Positions 1 to 7,425 are shown, numbered from the stretch's first letter. The stretch: DNA of 15,157 bases from Lysobacteraceae bacterium (GCA_020201235.1 JAIVHD010000009.1:1-15157), one strand, 5' to 3'. Notes: generated from the letters alone by a model not told the origin. Made by a program: numbers and translations.

Positions 1-2
1 CA

Positions 3-2342
3 GACCGCCGAATATGGGCTGTGGAAAACGGCTCCCGTCTGTGCCGACCGGGCCGCTGTGATTCACCCAGTGCTGCGTCTACGCCGACACCCGGTTTGGG
101 GTTCCCCGGTTTGTCTGCGGGCTATCGCGACCTGCTATTGGATACCGCGGTCGTGTGGGCGCACATGAGTCTGCCATCGATGATTCGTGCCTCTACTCTG
201 CCCGAATTGGGTGCCCAGTGGAAGGGATTTGTCGATGCTGGCCCCCAGCCCGAGGGCCGGGAAGACCATGAGGATGCTCCGCATGCCATTCGCTGGAACC
301 AGCGTATGCTGGAGTTCGAAGCCTTCATGGAATCTCTTGATTCAAGTGATACGGCCAAGCTTCATTACCTGCACACCTTGCTGCCGCATGCCCCGTGGAT
401 TCACCTGCCCGATGGCCGGGTTTATGATCTGAGTCGCGCTGATTCAATTTACGGCATGGTGCCGGGCGCTGACAATCAAACCGGCATCAAGCACTTGTGG
501 CATGAGAGCGAATGGGCAACGCTTATTGGCGAGCAGCGCTACCACTTGCAGCTACAATTTGTTGATCGATTAATTGAGCGCGTGTTGGATCGGTTGGCGA
601 GTAGCGAGCATTTCGAAGATCTGATGCTGGTTGTGGCGTCCGATCACGGTGCGGCTTTTACGGCAGGCACCTCGAGAAGGGCTCTGACTGCGGAAAACTT
701 TGGCGAGATTCTGCCGGTGCCACTTTTCATCAAGTATCCGGGACAAACCGAGGGTCGCATGGATAACGCGCCAGCTGAGTTACTGGATGTGACGCCGACA
801 ATTCGCGATGTTCTGGGCCTTGGTGTTGACGGGCTGGATGGCCGGTCGCTGCTGAATGAACCCCGCGACCGGAAATTCAAGCCGCGTCTGATCAACGAGC
901 ATGGAAAGTACTTCGAATTCGAGGCCGAAGAGTTCGAACTTCGTTATCAATTCCTGATTCAGCGCATGCACGAACGTTTCAGTTGGGAGGATGACGGTTT
1001 TGCGCGCTTGGCGGAATTCGCAGATTGGTACGGGCTTCCAGTAAAGGAACTGGCTGATCAGCAAGTTGCGTCGGGACAGCAACTGCTGGTTTCCAATACC
1101 GGTCAGTGGCAACATATCGATACCGCCGGTCGCTTTTTGCCGGCTCGTCTGGTCGGGCAGCTGCGCGAGCCAGAGCGCGGCAATCGGGTATTCGTTGCGA
1201 CGGTAAACGAACGAATCGGCGGTTTCGGTCGTCCCTACAACTATCCCGGAGCCGATCAAACGCTCGAAATCTTGTTGGACGATCGACTATTTCGAGATGG
1301 ATACAACGAGATCGCAGTGTATCGAATGAACGAAGAAAGCGACGAAGTCACGCTTGAGCGTGTCTATTCCAATACCGAGAATGTTTCTTTAAGTTCGGAT
1401 GCCGAGCATGGACTCCACCTTCATCTCGATGATTCAGAAAGAGTGCGAAAGGTCGGGACAGGTCCGCCCTGGGGCAGTGCGCGAATCACATATAACGCCG
1501 ATCAGAGGCTCTACGAGCTGGGCGGGTGGGCCGGTGATCCACTGACCGGGACCACTGCCGAGGAGATTCATGTCTTTATCGATGAAAATCGGATCGGCAG
1601 TACCAGCGTGTCGGATCAGCGCCCGGACCTGGTGGAGCGCTACGGTCGCGCATCCCTGGGCACGGCCGGTTTTCGTCTGCCGTTGCCGATCGTGGTTGAT
1701 TCAGACCGTAGGTACGGAATCCTGCGTGTGGTTGCGGTTGACGCTGATGGATTGGTCAGCCAGCTTCCGCTTTCCGGCATTGAGGAAAACGACCTGCCAT
1801 TTGGTGTGGATACTGAATTCAGGGCGGTTCCGATAAGCGATCCGGCCACACAGGCTGCAAAGACACGGCGGGCTGCAGAGACAGGCACTTACTCACCAGG
1901 AACCTGGATTGCCCCGGCGGAGGCCAGCAATGGGGCCCCACCGCCTGGAATCAGCTTCGAGGGAGACTGGCATCCAACCAGTCAGCCGATTCGCTGGGGC
2001 GGCAGGGATGTTCGAGTGTGCCTGGCAATCGAACATCCAGCCGGCCCATTCAGGCTTGAGATTGAGGCCATCCCATTTACCCATACCTCTGAATTACCGG
2101 AGCAGGAAATCGTTTTTTCGATCAATGGGCTTCAGGTCGATCGCTGGGTGCTGGATCAGCCGAAACTGCAGACGTTGACTGCCAGCTTCAGACTGGGTCC
2201 TGGCCGGGACGCGGAGTCGCAAAGGCTGTGCCTGGACTTTCACGCCCCGGATGCCGCCGTGCCGGCAGAGTTAAATGTCAGCGAAGACAAACGCGAGCTG
2301 GGCCTGGCGTTCAGGAGATTGCGCCTTGTCAGGGCCGATTAA
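3..2342 (+). CDS. Sulfatase-like hydrolase/transferase, 5'-truncated by the window edge
   Basis: The reading frame is open to the left edge, so the start and the N-terminal membrane segments and nucleophile region usual for this family lie outside. Numbering from the GTG at 21: residues about 100-290 are the C-terminal half of a sulfatase/alkaline-phosphatase fold, with LHYLHTLLPHAPW (114-126), the metal-binding DHG in VVASDHG (204-210), PLFIKYPG (234-241) and DVTPTI (256-261). After it come nearly 480 residues of mostly beta character, including a GWAGDP segment near 504 and a terminal module from about 640 with FSINGLQVDRW, resembling carbohydrate-associated beta-sandwiches attached to such enzymes. 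Members of this superfamily hydrolyse sulfate esters or transfer phosphoglycerol or phosphoethanolamine to surface glycans; the nucleophile is not visible, so the reaction is undecided. It heads the + strand cassette and ends 28 nt before the methyltransferase. Confident at superfamily level only. Confidence 0.85.
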   Translation, partial: DRRIWAVENGSRLCRPGRCDSPSAASTPTPGLGFPGLSAGYRDLLLDTAVVWAHMSLPSMIRASTLPELGAQWKGFVDAGPQPEGREDHEDAPHAIRWNQRMLEFEAFMESLDSSDTAKLHYLHTLLPHAPWIHLPDGRVYDLSRADSIYGMVPGADNQTGIKHLWHESEWATLIGEQRYHLQLQFVDRLIERVLDRLASSEHFEDLMLVVASDHGAAFTAGTSRRALTAENFGEILPVPLFIKYPGQTEGRMDNAPAELLDVTPTIRDVLGLGVDGLDGRSLLNEPRDRKFKPRLINEHGKYFEFEAEEFELRYQFLIQRMHERFSWEDDGFARLAEFADWYGLPVKELADQQVASGQQLLVSNTGQWQHIDTAGRFLPARLVGQLREPERGNRVFVATVNERIGGFGRPYNYPGADQTLEILLDDRLFRDGYNEIAVYRMNEESDEVTLERVYSNTENVSLSSDAEHGLHLHLDDSERVRKVGTGPPWGSARITYNADQRLYELGGWAGDPLTGTTAEEIHVFIDENRIGSTSVSDQRPDLVERYGRASLGTAGFRLPLPIVVDSDRRYGILRVVAVDADGLVSQLPLSGIEENDLPFGVDTEFRAVPISDPATQAAKTRRAAETGTYSPGTWIAPAEASNGAPPPGISFEGDWHPTSQPIRWGGRDVRVCLAIEHPAGPFRLEIEAIPFTHTSELPEQEIVFSINGLQVDRWVLDQPKLQTLTASFRLGPGRDAESQRLCLDFHAPDAAVPAELNVSEDKRELGLAFRRLRLVRAD

Positions 2343-2370
2343 TCACTATAAAACAAAGAGATCCGAAAGC

Positions 2371-3774
2371 ATGCAGTTAGACGAAATCGCCCGTTTGGGC
2401 AGTTCCTTCCGGGATCCGGCGGGTTTCATGTTCACGCATGAAGGCACGCTTTATCGACAGGTCAATCGATTCGGCAGCCGAAGCTACGACGGTTTGATGG
2501 AATCCGGCCTGTATGCGAAATTGTGCCAGAAAGGCTGGATCGTAGCGCATGAGGAGGTCGATGCTCCGGTCGCAGAGCGTGAGCAAGCCCATAAAATCAT
2601 CAAGCCCGAACCGGTTCCATTTATTTCGTTTCCCTATGAATGGAGTTTTGGCCAGCTCAAGGCCGCAGCGATACGAACGCTGGACATACAGCTTGCGGCA
2701 TTGAAGCACGACATGATCCTGAAGGATGCGTCAGCCTACAACATCCAGTTCTGCCAGGGCCGGCCTGTCCTGATCGACACCTTGTCATTCGATCCGTACA
2801 CGGAAGGACAGACCTGGGACGGCTACAAACAGCTCTGCCAGCATTTCCTGGCACCGCTATGCCTGATGGCGCGTCGGGATATTCGCCTTGGTCAGCTCGC
2901 CAGGGTCCATATTGACGGCGTTCCGCTTGACCTGGCCAGCAAACTCATGCCGCGCTCGAGCTGGTTGCGCCCCGGGATTCTGATGCACCTGCATCTGCAC
3001 GCCAGGGCACAGGCGGCCTACGGCGAATCGGATACGGCTTCGGCGCGCAAGACCGGAAAGACGCGACCACTCAGTCGCAACGGCCTTGTAGGCATTGTTT
3101 CCGGGCTGCGATCACTCATCGACGGCCTGGACTGGAAACCGGCCGGAACCGAATGGGCAGACTACTACCAGGCAACCAACTACAGCGATGATGCATTCAC
3201 GGCCAAAAGTCGGCACATCAACGCATTCCTCGACCAAATCGAGCCGCGCCAGGTCTGGGATCTCGGCGCCAATACCGGCCACTTCAGCCGCCTGGCTTCG
3301 GACCGCGAAATCGACACGGTGGCTTTCGATATTGATCCGGCAGCAGTGGAAATCAATTTCCGGCACGTGCAGAAAAAAAAGGAACCACACCTGCTGCCGC
3401 TGGTTCTGGACCTGACCAATCCCAGCCCGGCTATGGGTTGGGCCGGCCAGGAGCGTGAATCGCTGCTCGAGCGTGGCCCGGTCGATTGTGTCATGGCGCT
3501 GGCGCTGATCCACCATTTGGCGATATCCAACAATGTCTCACTGGATCGGACCGCGGAATTTTTCGCCAGGGCCTGTCGCCATCTGATCATCGAGTTTGTT
3601 CCCAAAAGCGATAGCCAGGTCGAACGCTTGCTGAGCTCAAGAAAGGATATTTTCCATCATTATCATGAAGATGGATTCGAGAAAGCGTTCCTGAAATGGT
3701 TTGATATCCGCGAGCGCAAGCGCGTGGAAGGCTCGAGCAGAACGCTGTATTGGTTGAGCCTGAAGCCATCGTAA
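2371..3774 (+). CDS. Kinase-like/SAM-dependent methyltransferase fusion (NoeA-like)
   Basis: 467 aa. I chose the ATG at 2371 because it follows the upstream stop by 28 nt and has AAAGAG about 10 nt before it; the longer in-frame start at 2275 lies inside the sulfatase gene. Residues about 290-410 are a class I methyltransferase: motif I WDLGANTGHFS (296-306), acidic motif II AFDIDP (318-323), a motif IV-like region VDCVMALALIHHLA (371-384) and IIEFVPK (406-412). Residues about 80-215 show PYEWSFGQLKAAAI and then a kinase-style catalytic loop: D119 with N124 five residues on, and D136 in LIDTLSF, matching the spacing of HRD-x4-N and DFG. The arrangement resembles NoeA-type proteins of rhizobial nodulation and related polysaccharide loci. 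Substrate unknown; from its neighbours, a surface glycan or lipid-linked sugar is likely (inference). Confidence 0.8.
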   Translation: MQLDEIARLGSSFRDPAGFMFTHEGTLYRQVNRFGSRSYDGLMESGLYAKLCQKGWIVAHEEVDAPVAEREQAHKIIKPEPVPFISFPYEWSFGQLKAAAIRTLDIQLAALKHDMILKDASAYNIQFCQGRPVLIDTLSFDPYTEGQTWDGYKQLCQHFLAPLCLMARRDIRLGQLARVHIDGVPLDLASKLMPRSSWLRPGILMHLHLHARAQAAYGESDTASARKTGKTRPLSRNGLVGIVSGLRSLIDGLDWKPAGTEWADYYQATNYSDDAFTAKSRHINAFLDQIEPRQVWDLGANTGHFSRLASDREIDTVAFDIDPAAVEINFRHVQKKKEPHLLPLVLDLTNPSPAMGWAGQERESLLERGPVDCVMALALIHHLAISNNVSLDRTAEFFARACRHLIIEFVPKSDSQVERLLSSRKDIFHHYHEDGFEKAFLKWFDIRERKRVEGSSRTLYWLSLKPS

Positions 3775-3855
3775 TTCCCGCAGCCGTGATATTCTGTTGC
3801 GCTTTTGTTACAAGTGCCATTTCGACAGGATCTGGAATCGGCGGCAATTATTTTC

Positions 3856-3861
3856 GGAGGG
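3856..3861 (+). promoter_or_regulatory. Ribosome binding site setting a GTG start
   Basis: GGAGGG lies 7 nt before the GTG at 3869. This strong Shine-Dalgarno sequence decides the start of the small membrane protein; the longer in-frame TTG start at 3797 has no such site and would put a charged leader before the signal-like segment. Confidence 0.75.
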
Positions 3862-3868
3862 AATCATC

Positions 3869-4114
3869 GTGAAATTGGTCGTGTTTTTTTGTCTACTACT
3901 GGTGCTGACGACCAGCAATGCCTACGGCTATCTCGACCCCGGTAGCGGCAGCGCGATTCTGCAAGGCATTATCGGCGCCCTCGCGGCCATCGGCATTGTA
4001 TTGAAGCTCTACTGGCACAGGCTGCTGCGCTTTTTCGGCCTTCGCAAGCCCACAGCCTACGATGACTCCGATGAAGACGAAAGCACCGGCCGGCCCGATT
4101 CCAGGAACCCCTGA
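3869..4114 (+). CDS. Small membrane protein with YLDPGSGS motif, unknown function
   Basis: 81 aa from a GTG start with a strong ribosome binding site. Residues 1-19 (KLVVFFCLLLVLTTSNAYG) look like a signal peptide with possible cleavage after the AYG region. Then comes YLDPGSGSAILQ, a second hydrophobic helix (GIIGALAAIGIVLKLYW), a basic stretch (HRLLRFFGLRK) and an acidic, disordered tail (YDDSDEDES). I recognise the LDPGSGS-hydrophobic-basic layout as a recurring type of small protein near polysaccharide and sulfatase genes, but know no assigned function. The topology suggests one anchored helix with a basic cytoplasmic side. It sits 94 nt after the methyltransferase and 89 nt before the yidC paralogue, so it is probably in the same transcript. 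A role as subunit or adaptor of the cassette is inference. Confidence 0.7.
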   Translation: MKLVVFFCLLLVLTTSNAYGYLDPGSGSAILQGIIGALAAIGIVLKLYWHRLLRFFGLRKPTAYDDSDEDESTGRPDSRNP

Positions 4115-4203
4115 AGGCAGACCGCGATTTTGCTTGCGCATCGTGATCACTCGGCCCCGTCGCTGCGAGACCGGCCCTTGCTGAAACCACGACGTCCGTT
4201 GTA

Positions 4204-5844
4204 ATGGCGCTCTGGCGCTTGTGGATAGCCGGACTGTGCGTTTTGCTGCCTGTTGCGGCAAGCCTGGCGCAGCCCGGCAATCCGCAGATTTCCGCATCCG
4301 ACATCGTCGTGGATTGGTCCGCTGATGACGGTCATGTGAGTCGGTGGCTGGTTCGCGACCATCCTAAATCCGATCCGGACCAATGGCGCTCGCTAATCAG
4401 CGAGACTGGCGCGGGTCAGCAAATCAGCCGCCACCTGAGCCTTGACATTGTTACTGACGGCTCGTGGTTGCCAAATGCTGCACTGCCTGATTCTTCCGAT
4501 GATCCGTCGTCGATCGTTCAACGCTGGGTCGCTGCCGACGGTAGTTGGCAGCTGGAACAGAGGTTGGAGCACGCCGGCGTTGGTTACAGGCTGGATTTGA
4601 TCATCGAGCTGACGCGCGTCGGTACTACAGGCCAGCCCAGCGCCCGCACGACCCCGATTCGACTGCTGCTCGGTCCGGGGCTGGGTGAAGAGCCGATTGA
4701 GGGCCTGGGGATTGCCAGCAATCTGTATTCATTCGTGGAGCCGGTAATCCGGACCGCGGGAAGCACCGAGCGGATTCCGCTTTCCGGACTTGACGATCGT
4801 CTTAACGATCGTCTTAACGATCGGCATAACAATCGTCATACCGTTGCGCTCTCGGGCGCAATGGATGAGACCTGGTTCGGTCTTAACAGCCGCTACTTCG
4901 CTCTTTTGCTCAACCCCGTCGCCGGCACCGATCTCGGTGACGTGTCGTTTCGGCTGGACGAATCGCGGGAACCCGAATCGCTGCCCAGCCAATATCTTCC
5001 GGTCGTAACCGTTGAACTTGAAGTGGCTGAGCTGGCAGCCGGGCAATCGGCGCGTTGGCAGTTCGAGGTCTTCTCCGGGCCTAAATCGCGTGCAGCACTG
5101 ACGGGTACTGCGGATGCTTCAGATTATTCCGGATTGCTTTTTCACGGACTGTGGCGTTGGATGCGCGGACTGTCGCTCGGGTTGCTGCGGGTTCTTGAAT
5201 GGCTGTATGGGCTGGTACCGAGTTGGGGACTTGCCATCTGCCTGCTGGCAGTTCTGGTTCGACTGATCTTGTATCCTGTGGCGCGCTGGGCACTGTCCAG
5301 CCAGCAAAAGTTCAGCGATGTCCAGCGCCGGATTCAACCGGAAATGGCCCGCATCAAGAAAAAATACAAGGGTGGCGAGCAGTCCGAGCGCATTCTGCAA
5401 CTGTATGAGAAGCATGGCGTCAGCCCGTTAGCGGGACTGAAACCGTTATTGATCGTATTGATCCAGATTCCGGTCTTCGTCGCCCTGTTCCATGTTCTGG
5501 GCCAGGCTTTCGAACTCCGGCAAGCGTCATTCCTGTGGATGGATTCGTTGGCCGAACCGGATCGACTGTTCGGTTTCGGATTCGATCTGCCGTTTTTCGG
5601 GGCATATTTCAATTTGCTCCCGGTACTTATGGCGATTTCCACGCTGATCACGATAAAGCTGTCGCCGGCACCGGCCTCTTCGGACGCAGAACGCCGGCGC
5701 CAGAATATTTTCATGATCTTGATGGCGCTTGCCTTTTTTCTGTTGTTTTATCCTTTTCCATCCGGCATGGTGCTGTACTGGACAATCGCCAATGTACTGC
5801 ACATTGTGCAAGCACGAATAACCCCCAGACCCCCGGCACCCTAG
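4204..5844 (+). CDS. YidC/Oxa1-family membrane protein insertase paralogue
   Basis: 546 aa, about the length of E. coli YidC. Residues 1-22 form a signal or first membrane segment (LWIAGLCVLLPVAASLAQ), then a periplasmic beta-rich P1-type domain to about 310. The conserved core runs 315-540: R353 in VRLILYP matches the groove arginine of YidC, followed by the cytoplasmic hairpin with RIQPEMARIKKKYK (376-389) and ILQLYEKHGVSPLAG (397-411), then LIQIPVFVALFHVL, ELRQASFLW and FPSGMVLYWTIANVLHIVQ (518-536). The locus is not the rpmH-rnpA-yidC-mnmE order, so this is probably a second, specialised copy. No good Shine-Dalgarno sequence precedes ATG 4204, but starting there keeps the signal peptide whole. 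The P1 domain contains a 12-bp tandem repeat. Family assignment is firm; the special client is inference. Confidence 0.9.
   Translation: MALWRLWIAGLCVLLPVAASLAQPGNPQISASDIVVDWSADDGHVSRWLVRDHPKSDPDQWRSLISETGAGQQISRHLSLDIVTDGSWLPNAALPDSSDDPSSIVQRWVAADGSWQLEQRLEHAGVGYRLDLIIELTRVGTTGQPSARTTPIRLLLGPGLGEEPIEGLGIASNLYSFVEPVIRTAGSTERIPLSGLDDRLNDRLNDRHNNRHTVALSGAMDETWFGLNSRYFALLLNPVAGTDLGDVSFRLDESREPESLPSQYLPVVTVELEVAELAAGQSARWQFEVFSGPKSRAALTGTADASDYSGLLFHGLWRWMRGLSLGLLRVLEWLYGLVPSWGLAICLLAVLVRLILYPVARWALSSQQKFSDVQRRIQPEMARIKKKYKGGEQSERILQLYEKHGVSPLAGLKPLLIVLIQIPVFVALFHVLGQAFELRQASFLWMDSLAEPDRLFGFGFDLPFFGAYFNLLPVLMAISTLITIKLSPAPASSDAERRRQNIFMILMALAFFLLFYPFPSGMVLYWTIANVLHIVQARITPRPPAP
4792..4839 (+). 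repeat. Four in-frame 12-bp tandem repeats inside the yidC paralogue
   Basis: Units: GACGATCGTCTT, AACGATCGTCTT, AACGATCGGCAT, AACAATCGTCAT. They encode DDRL-NDRL-NDRH-NNRH (residues 197-212), a hydrophilic loop in the periplasmic domain. Units 1 and 2 differ by one base and the rest are more diverged. Each early unit holds the palindrome ACGATCGT. Copy-number change would keep the frame. Confidence 0.9.
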
Positions 5845-6025
5845 TGGGCCATGCGGTTAATTCGGTAACACTCAGCCGTCGCACAAGCGTTGTGGGCAAG
5901 GCGCGCAAGCGCAGGACTGGCCCGAGCCAATTCAAGCGAGTGCAACGCAGCCCACGGACAAAGCAAAGCCTGTAGGAAAGGGATCGGGAAGTTAGCGAAC
6001 TGAAAATGAAATCTGGCTCGTCCGC
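5845..6025. other. Convergent intergenic region with weak inverted repeats
   Basis: This 181-nt stretch lies between the ends of the yidC paralogue (+) and the diguanylate cyclase (-). GTGGGC (5892-5897) and GCCCAC (5950-5955) could close a stem, and short self-complementary pieces such as GCGCAAGCGC lie between them. I see no T-run after a hairpin on either strand, so no clear rho-independent terminator, and no credible gene. Confidence 0.35.
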
Positions 6026-7075
6026 TCATGCTGCGGACCCGCCGCAATCCCTGGATGCGGGCGCGATGCGGTTGCGGCCTGCATCCTTGGCCCGATATAG
6101 CTGATTGTCGGCATCGTGCAACAACGTATCGATGCCGCGGGATTGCCCGTCCCACGCCGGGAGCATCGCATTATCGCAGTTGGCTCCCGGAGTGAGAATC
6201 GCGAATTCTTCTCCGCCAAGCCTGCCAATGATATCTTCGTCGCGCACCACCTGTCTGAGCATCCGGCAAAACTCGACCAGTACCCGGTCGCCGGCTTCAT
6301 GGCCGTGACGGTCGTTGATCTGCTTGAAATGATCCAGGTCAAGCAGCAATAATGCGGCCGGTCGATCAGTGCGCCGACAGTTGGCAAGTGTGTGTGCGGC
6401 CATTTTGTGAAAAGCTCGCCGGTTAAATGCACCGGTCAGGTCATCGACGCTCGCCAGGGTTTCAAGCCGCCTGATTGCGCGCGCAGTCTGCATCAAAAGA
6501 AACCCGATACTGCAGAAGATTGGAAAAAACCCATAAATCATAAGCGCCAACTGCTGCGGCGTAGAGCTGAGAATGGACTGCTGCGGATCGACCAGTACGT
6601 CAATCCATCGCATCAGCAGCGTTGCGGCGGTTACGAGGAAGAACAGGGCGGTGACCCGCGCGGGCCGCATGATGCCGGGTTCGTTATGCCGGGTCAGCGT
6701 CGCGATAAGCCACAGCATCAGCAATGCACCCGGGATGGATACCGATGCTACGCGGATCGAAAAATTGGGAGAGAGGATGCCAAACCAGACGTTGAGTGCC
6801 GCCACTGCCAATACCGTCACATACATTGCAATCCGGTAATGGGGACGGCCGAGAAATTCCCGGATCGCGCGGAAGTACTCCACCATCGCAAGATACGACA
6901 GTGTGTTGACCGCCACGATGGAAAGAAGCGGATGAAAGTCGCGGCCAAACAGGAACAGCAACCAGAACATTGCCTGCACGGTCAGCGCGCCGAGCCAGAT
7001 GCGCATGGCGCGTCCCTCCCGGCTGGCACCGACTCCGCCCAGCGGAATGCCCAGGATCAGTCCGGCAGTCAGCAC
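6026..7075 (-). CDS. Membrane-bound diguanylate cyclase with a shortened GGDEF domain
   Basis: 349 aa from GTG 7075. About six hydrophobic helices fill residues 1-200, forming an uncharacterised membrane sensor. The GGDEF domain follows: LASVDDLTGAFNRRAF (207-222), LDLDHFKQIND (244-254), an RxxD inhibitory site (R278-D281) five residues before the signature, GGEEF (287-291), and the closing DADNQLYRAKDAGRNR (321-336). Such enzymes make cyclic di-GMP from two GTP. Oddity: only about 25 residues separate FAILTPG from DTLLHDAD, where family members have roughly 55-60, and the usual SIGV beta-strand is missing. The deletion is in frame and may reduce or abolish activity. The N-terminus may also extend to an ATT codon at 7123 (separate entry). 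The gene is divergent from the DUF2058 gene and seems transcribed alone. Confidence 0.85.
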   Translation of the reverse strand: MLTAGLILGIPLGGVGASREGRAMRIWLGALTVQAMFWLLFLFGRDFHPLLSIVAVNTLSYLAMVEYFRAIREFLGRPHYRIAMYVTVLAVAALNVWFGILSPNFSIRVASVSIPGALLMLWLIATLTRHNEPGIMRPARVTALFFLVTAATLLMRWIDVLVDPQQSILSSTPQQLALMIYGFFPIFCSIGFLLMQTARAIRRLETLASVDDLTGAFNRRAFHKMAAHTLANCRRTDRPAALLLLDLDHFKQINDRHGHEAGDRVLVEFCRMLRQVVRDEDIIGRLGGEEFAILTPGANCDNAMLPAWDGQSRGIDTLLHDADNQLYRAKDAGRNRIAPASRDCGGSAA

Positions 7076-7118
7076 CAGCGTCAGCGTGGCACCAATCAGC
7101 AGGAGTGTATCAAGATCA

Positions 7119-7140
7119 AGAATTTGCCCTCTCCCAGAAT
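7119..7140 (-). promoter_or_regulatory. Possible Shine-Dalgarno site for an ATT start of the cyclase
   Basis: On the - strand GGGAG (7135-7131) lies 7 nt before an in-frame ATT (7123-7121). Reading from it gives (I/M)LDLDTLLLIGATLTL before the annotated GTG, which completes a first hydrophobic helix in the style of other membrane GGDEF proteins. The frame is open from just after a TAG further upstream, and no ATG, GTG or TTG occurs between that stop and GTG 7075. GTG 7075 itself has no visible Shine-Dalgarno sequence. Confidence 0.4.
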
Positions 7141-7337
7141 TTGTGCACGCCCATTGCCCGCTGCACTACTCAAGATCTGCATTGCAACCCCTTGCCGTTA
7201 TCCTAACATTATCGCTGCAACAGGGACGCGGGCTCAGCTCGTGCAGGATGCGAGGTTACGCAGGACGCGGAGGCAAGTCGGGTTTAGCGGTTTATTCTGT
7301 ATGGTCCGTTCATGACCAGGCGGCTGAGAATCGAATT

Positions 7338-7363
7338 CATTGATAGAATTGAACAAATCAATG
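7338..7363. repeat. Inverted repeat in the divergent intergenic region
   Basis: CATTGAT (7338-7344) and ATCAATG (7357-7363) are perfect inverted repeats 12 nt apart, in an AT-rich patch between the cyclase and DUF2058 genes. It could be an operator or a stem-loop; there is no further evidence. The remainder of the 7124-7425 intergenic stretch (about 300 nt) holds the direct repeat described next and no convincing promoter pair or gene. Confidence 0.4.
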
Positions 7364-7368
7364 CTGAG

Positions 7369-7404
7369 CAATGCAAACGATCCGCGTACAATGCAAGCGG
7401 CGTA
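7369..7404. repeat. Imperfect tandem direct repeat upstream of the DUF2058 gene
   Basis: CAATGCAAACGATCCGCGTA (7369-7388) is followed directly by CAATGCAAGCGGCGTA (7389-7404), the same unit lacking four bases. The TACAAT and TACACT boxes near its two ends (7387-7392, 7403-7408) resemble -10 elements, but I see no matching -35 at normal spacing. It may bind a regulator. Confidence 0.45.
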
Positions 7405-7425
7405 CACTAATGAACGATCATTCTA

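Noticed and set aside
1..174. Possible frameshift at the left edge, since frame 1 is also open to 174
   Set aside because: The frame used by the sulfatase is open to the edge and reads VENGSRLCRPGRCD, consistent with the C-x4-C region of related sulfatases; frame 1 shows no such match.
2275..2370. Longer N-terminus for the kinase/methyltransferase fusion
   Set aside because: The start would lie inside the sulfatase gene and the added 32 residues have no family character; ATG 2371 has a ribosome binding site.
5892..5955. tRNA-like or terminator structure closed by GTGGGC/GCCCAC
   Set aside because: There is no anticodon or T-arm pattern, and no T-run for a terminator; only a 6-bp outer stem is clear.
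6392..7315. 307-aa open frame on the + strand opposite the diguanylate cyclase
   Set aside because: Its translation is rich in H, Q, R and C with no domain, while the - strand frame has clear GGDEF motifs and membrane helices. It is a shadow of GC-rich coding sequence.
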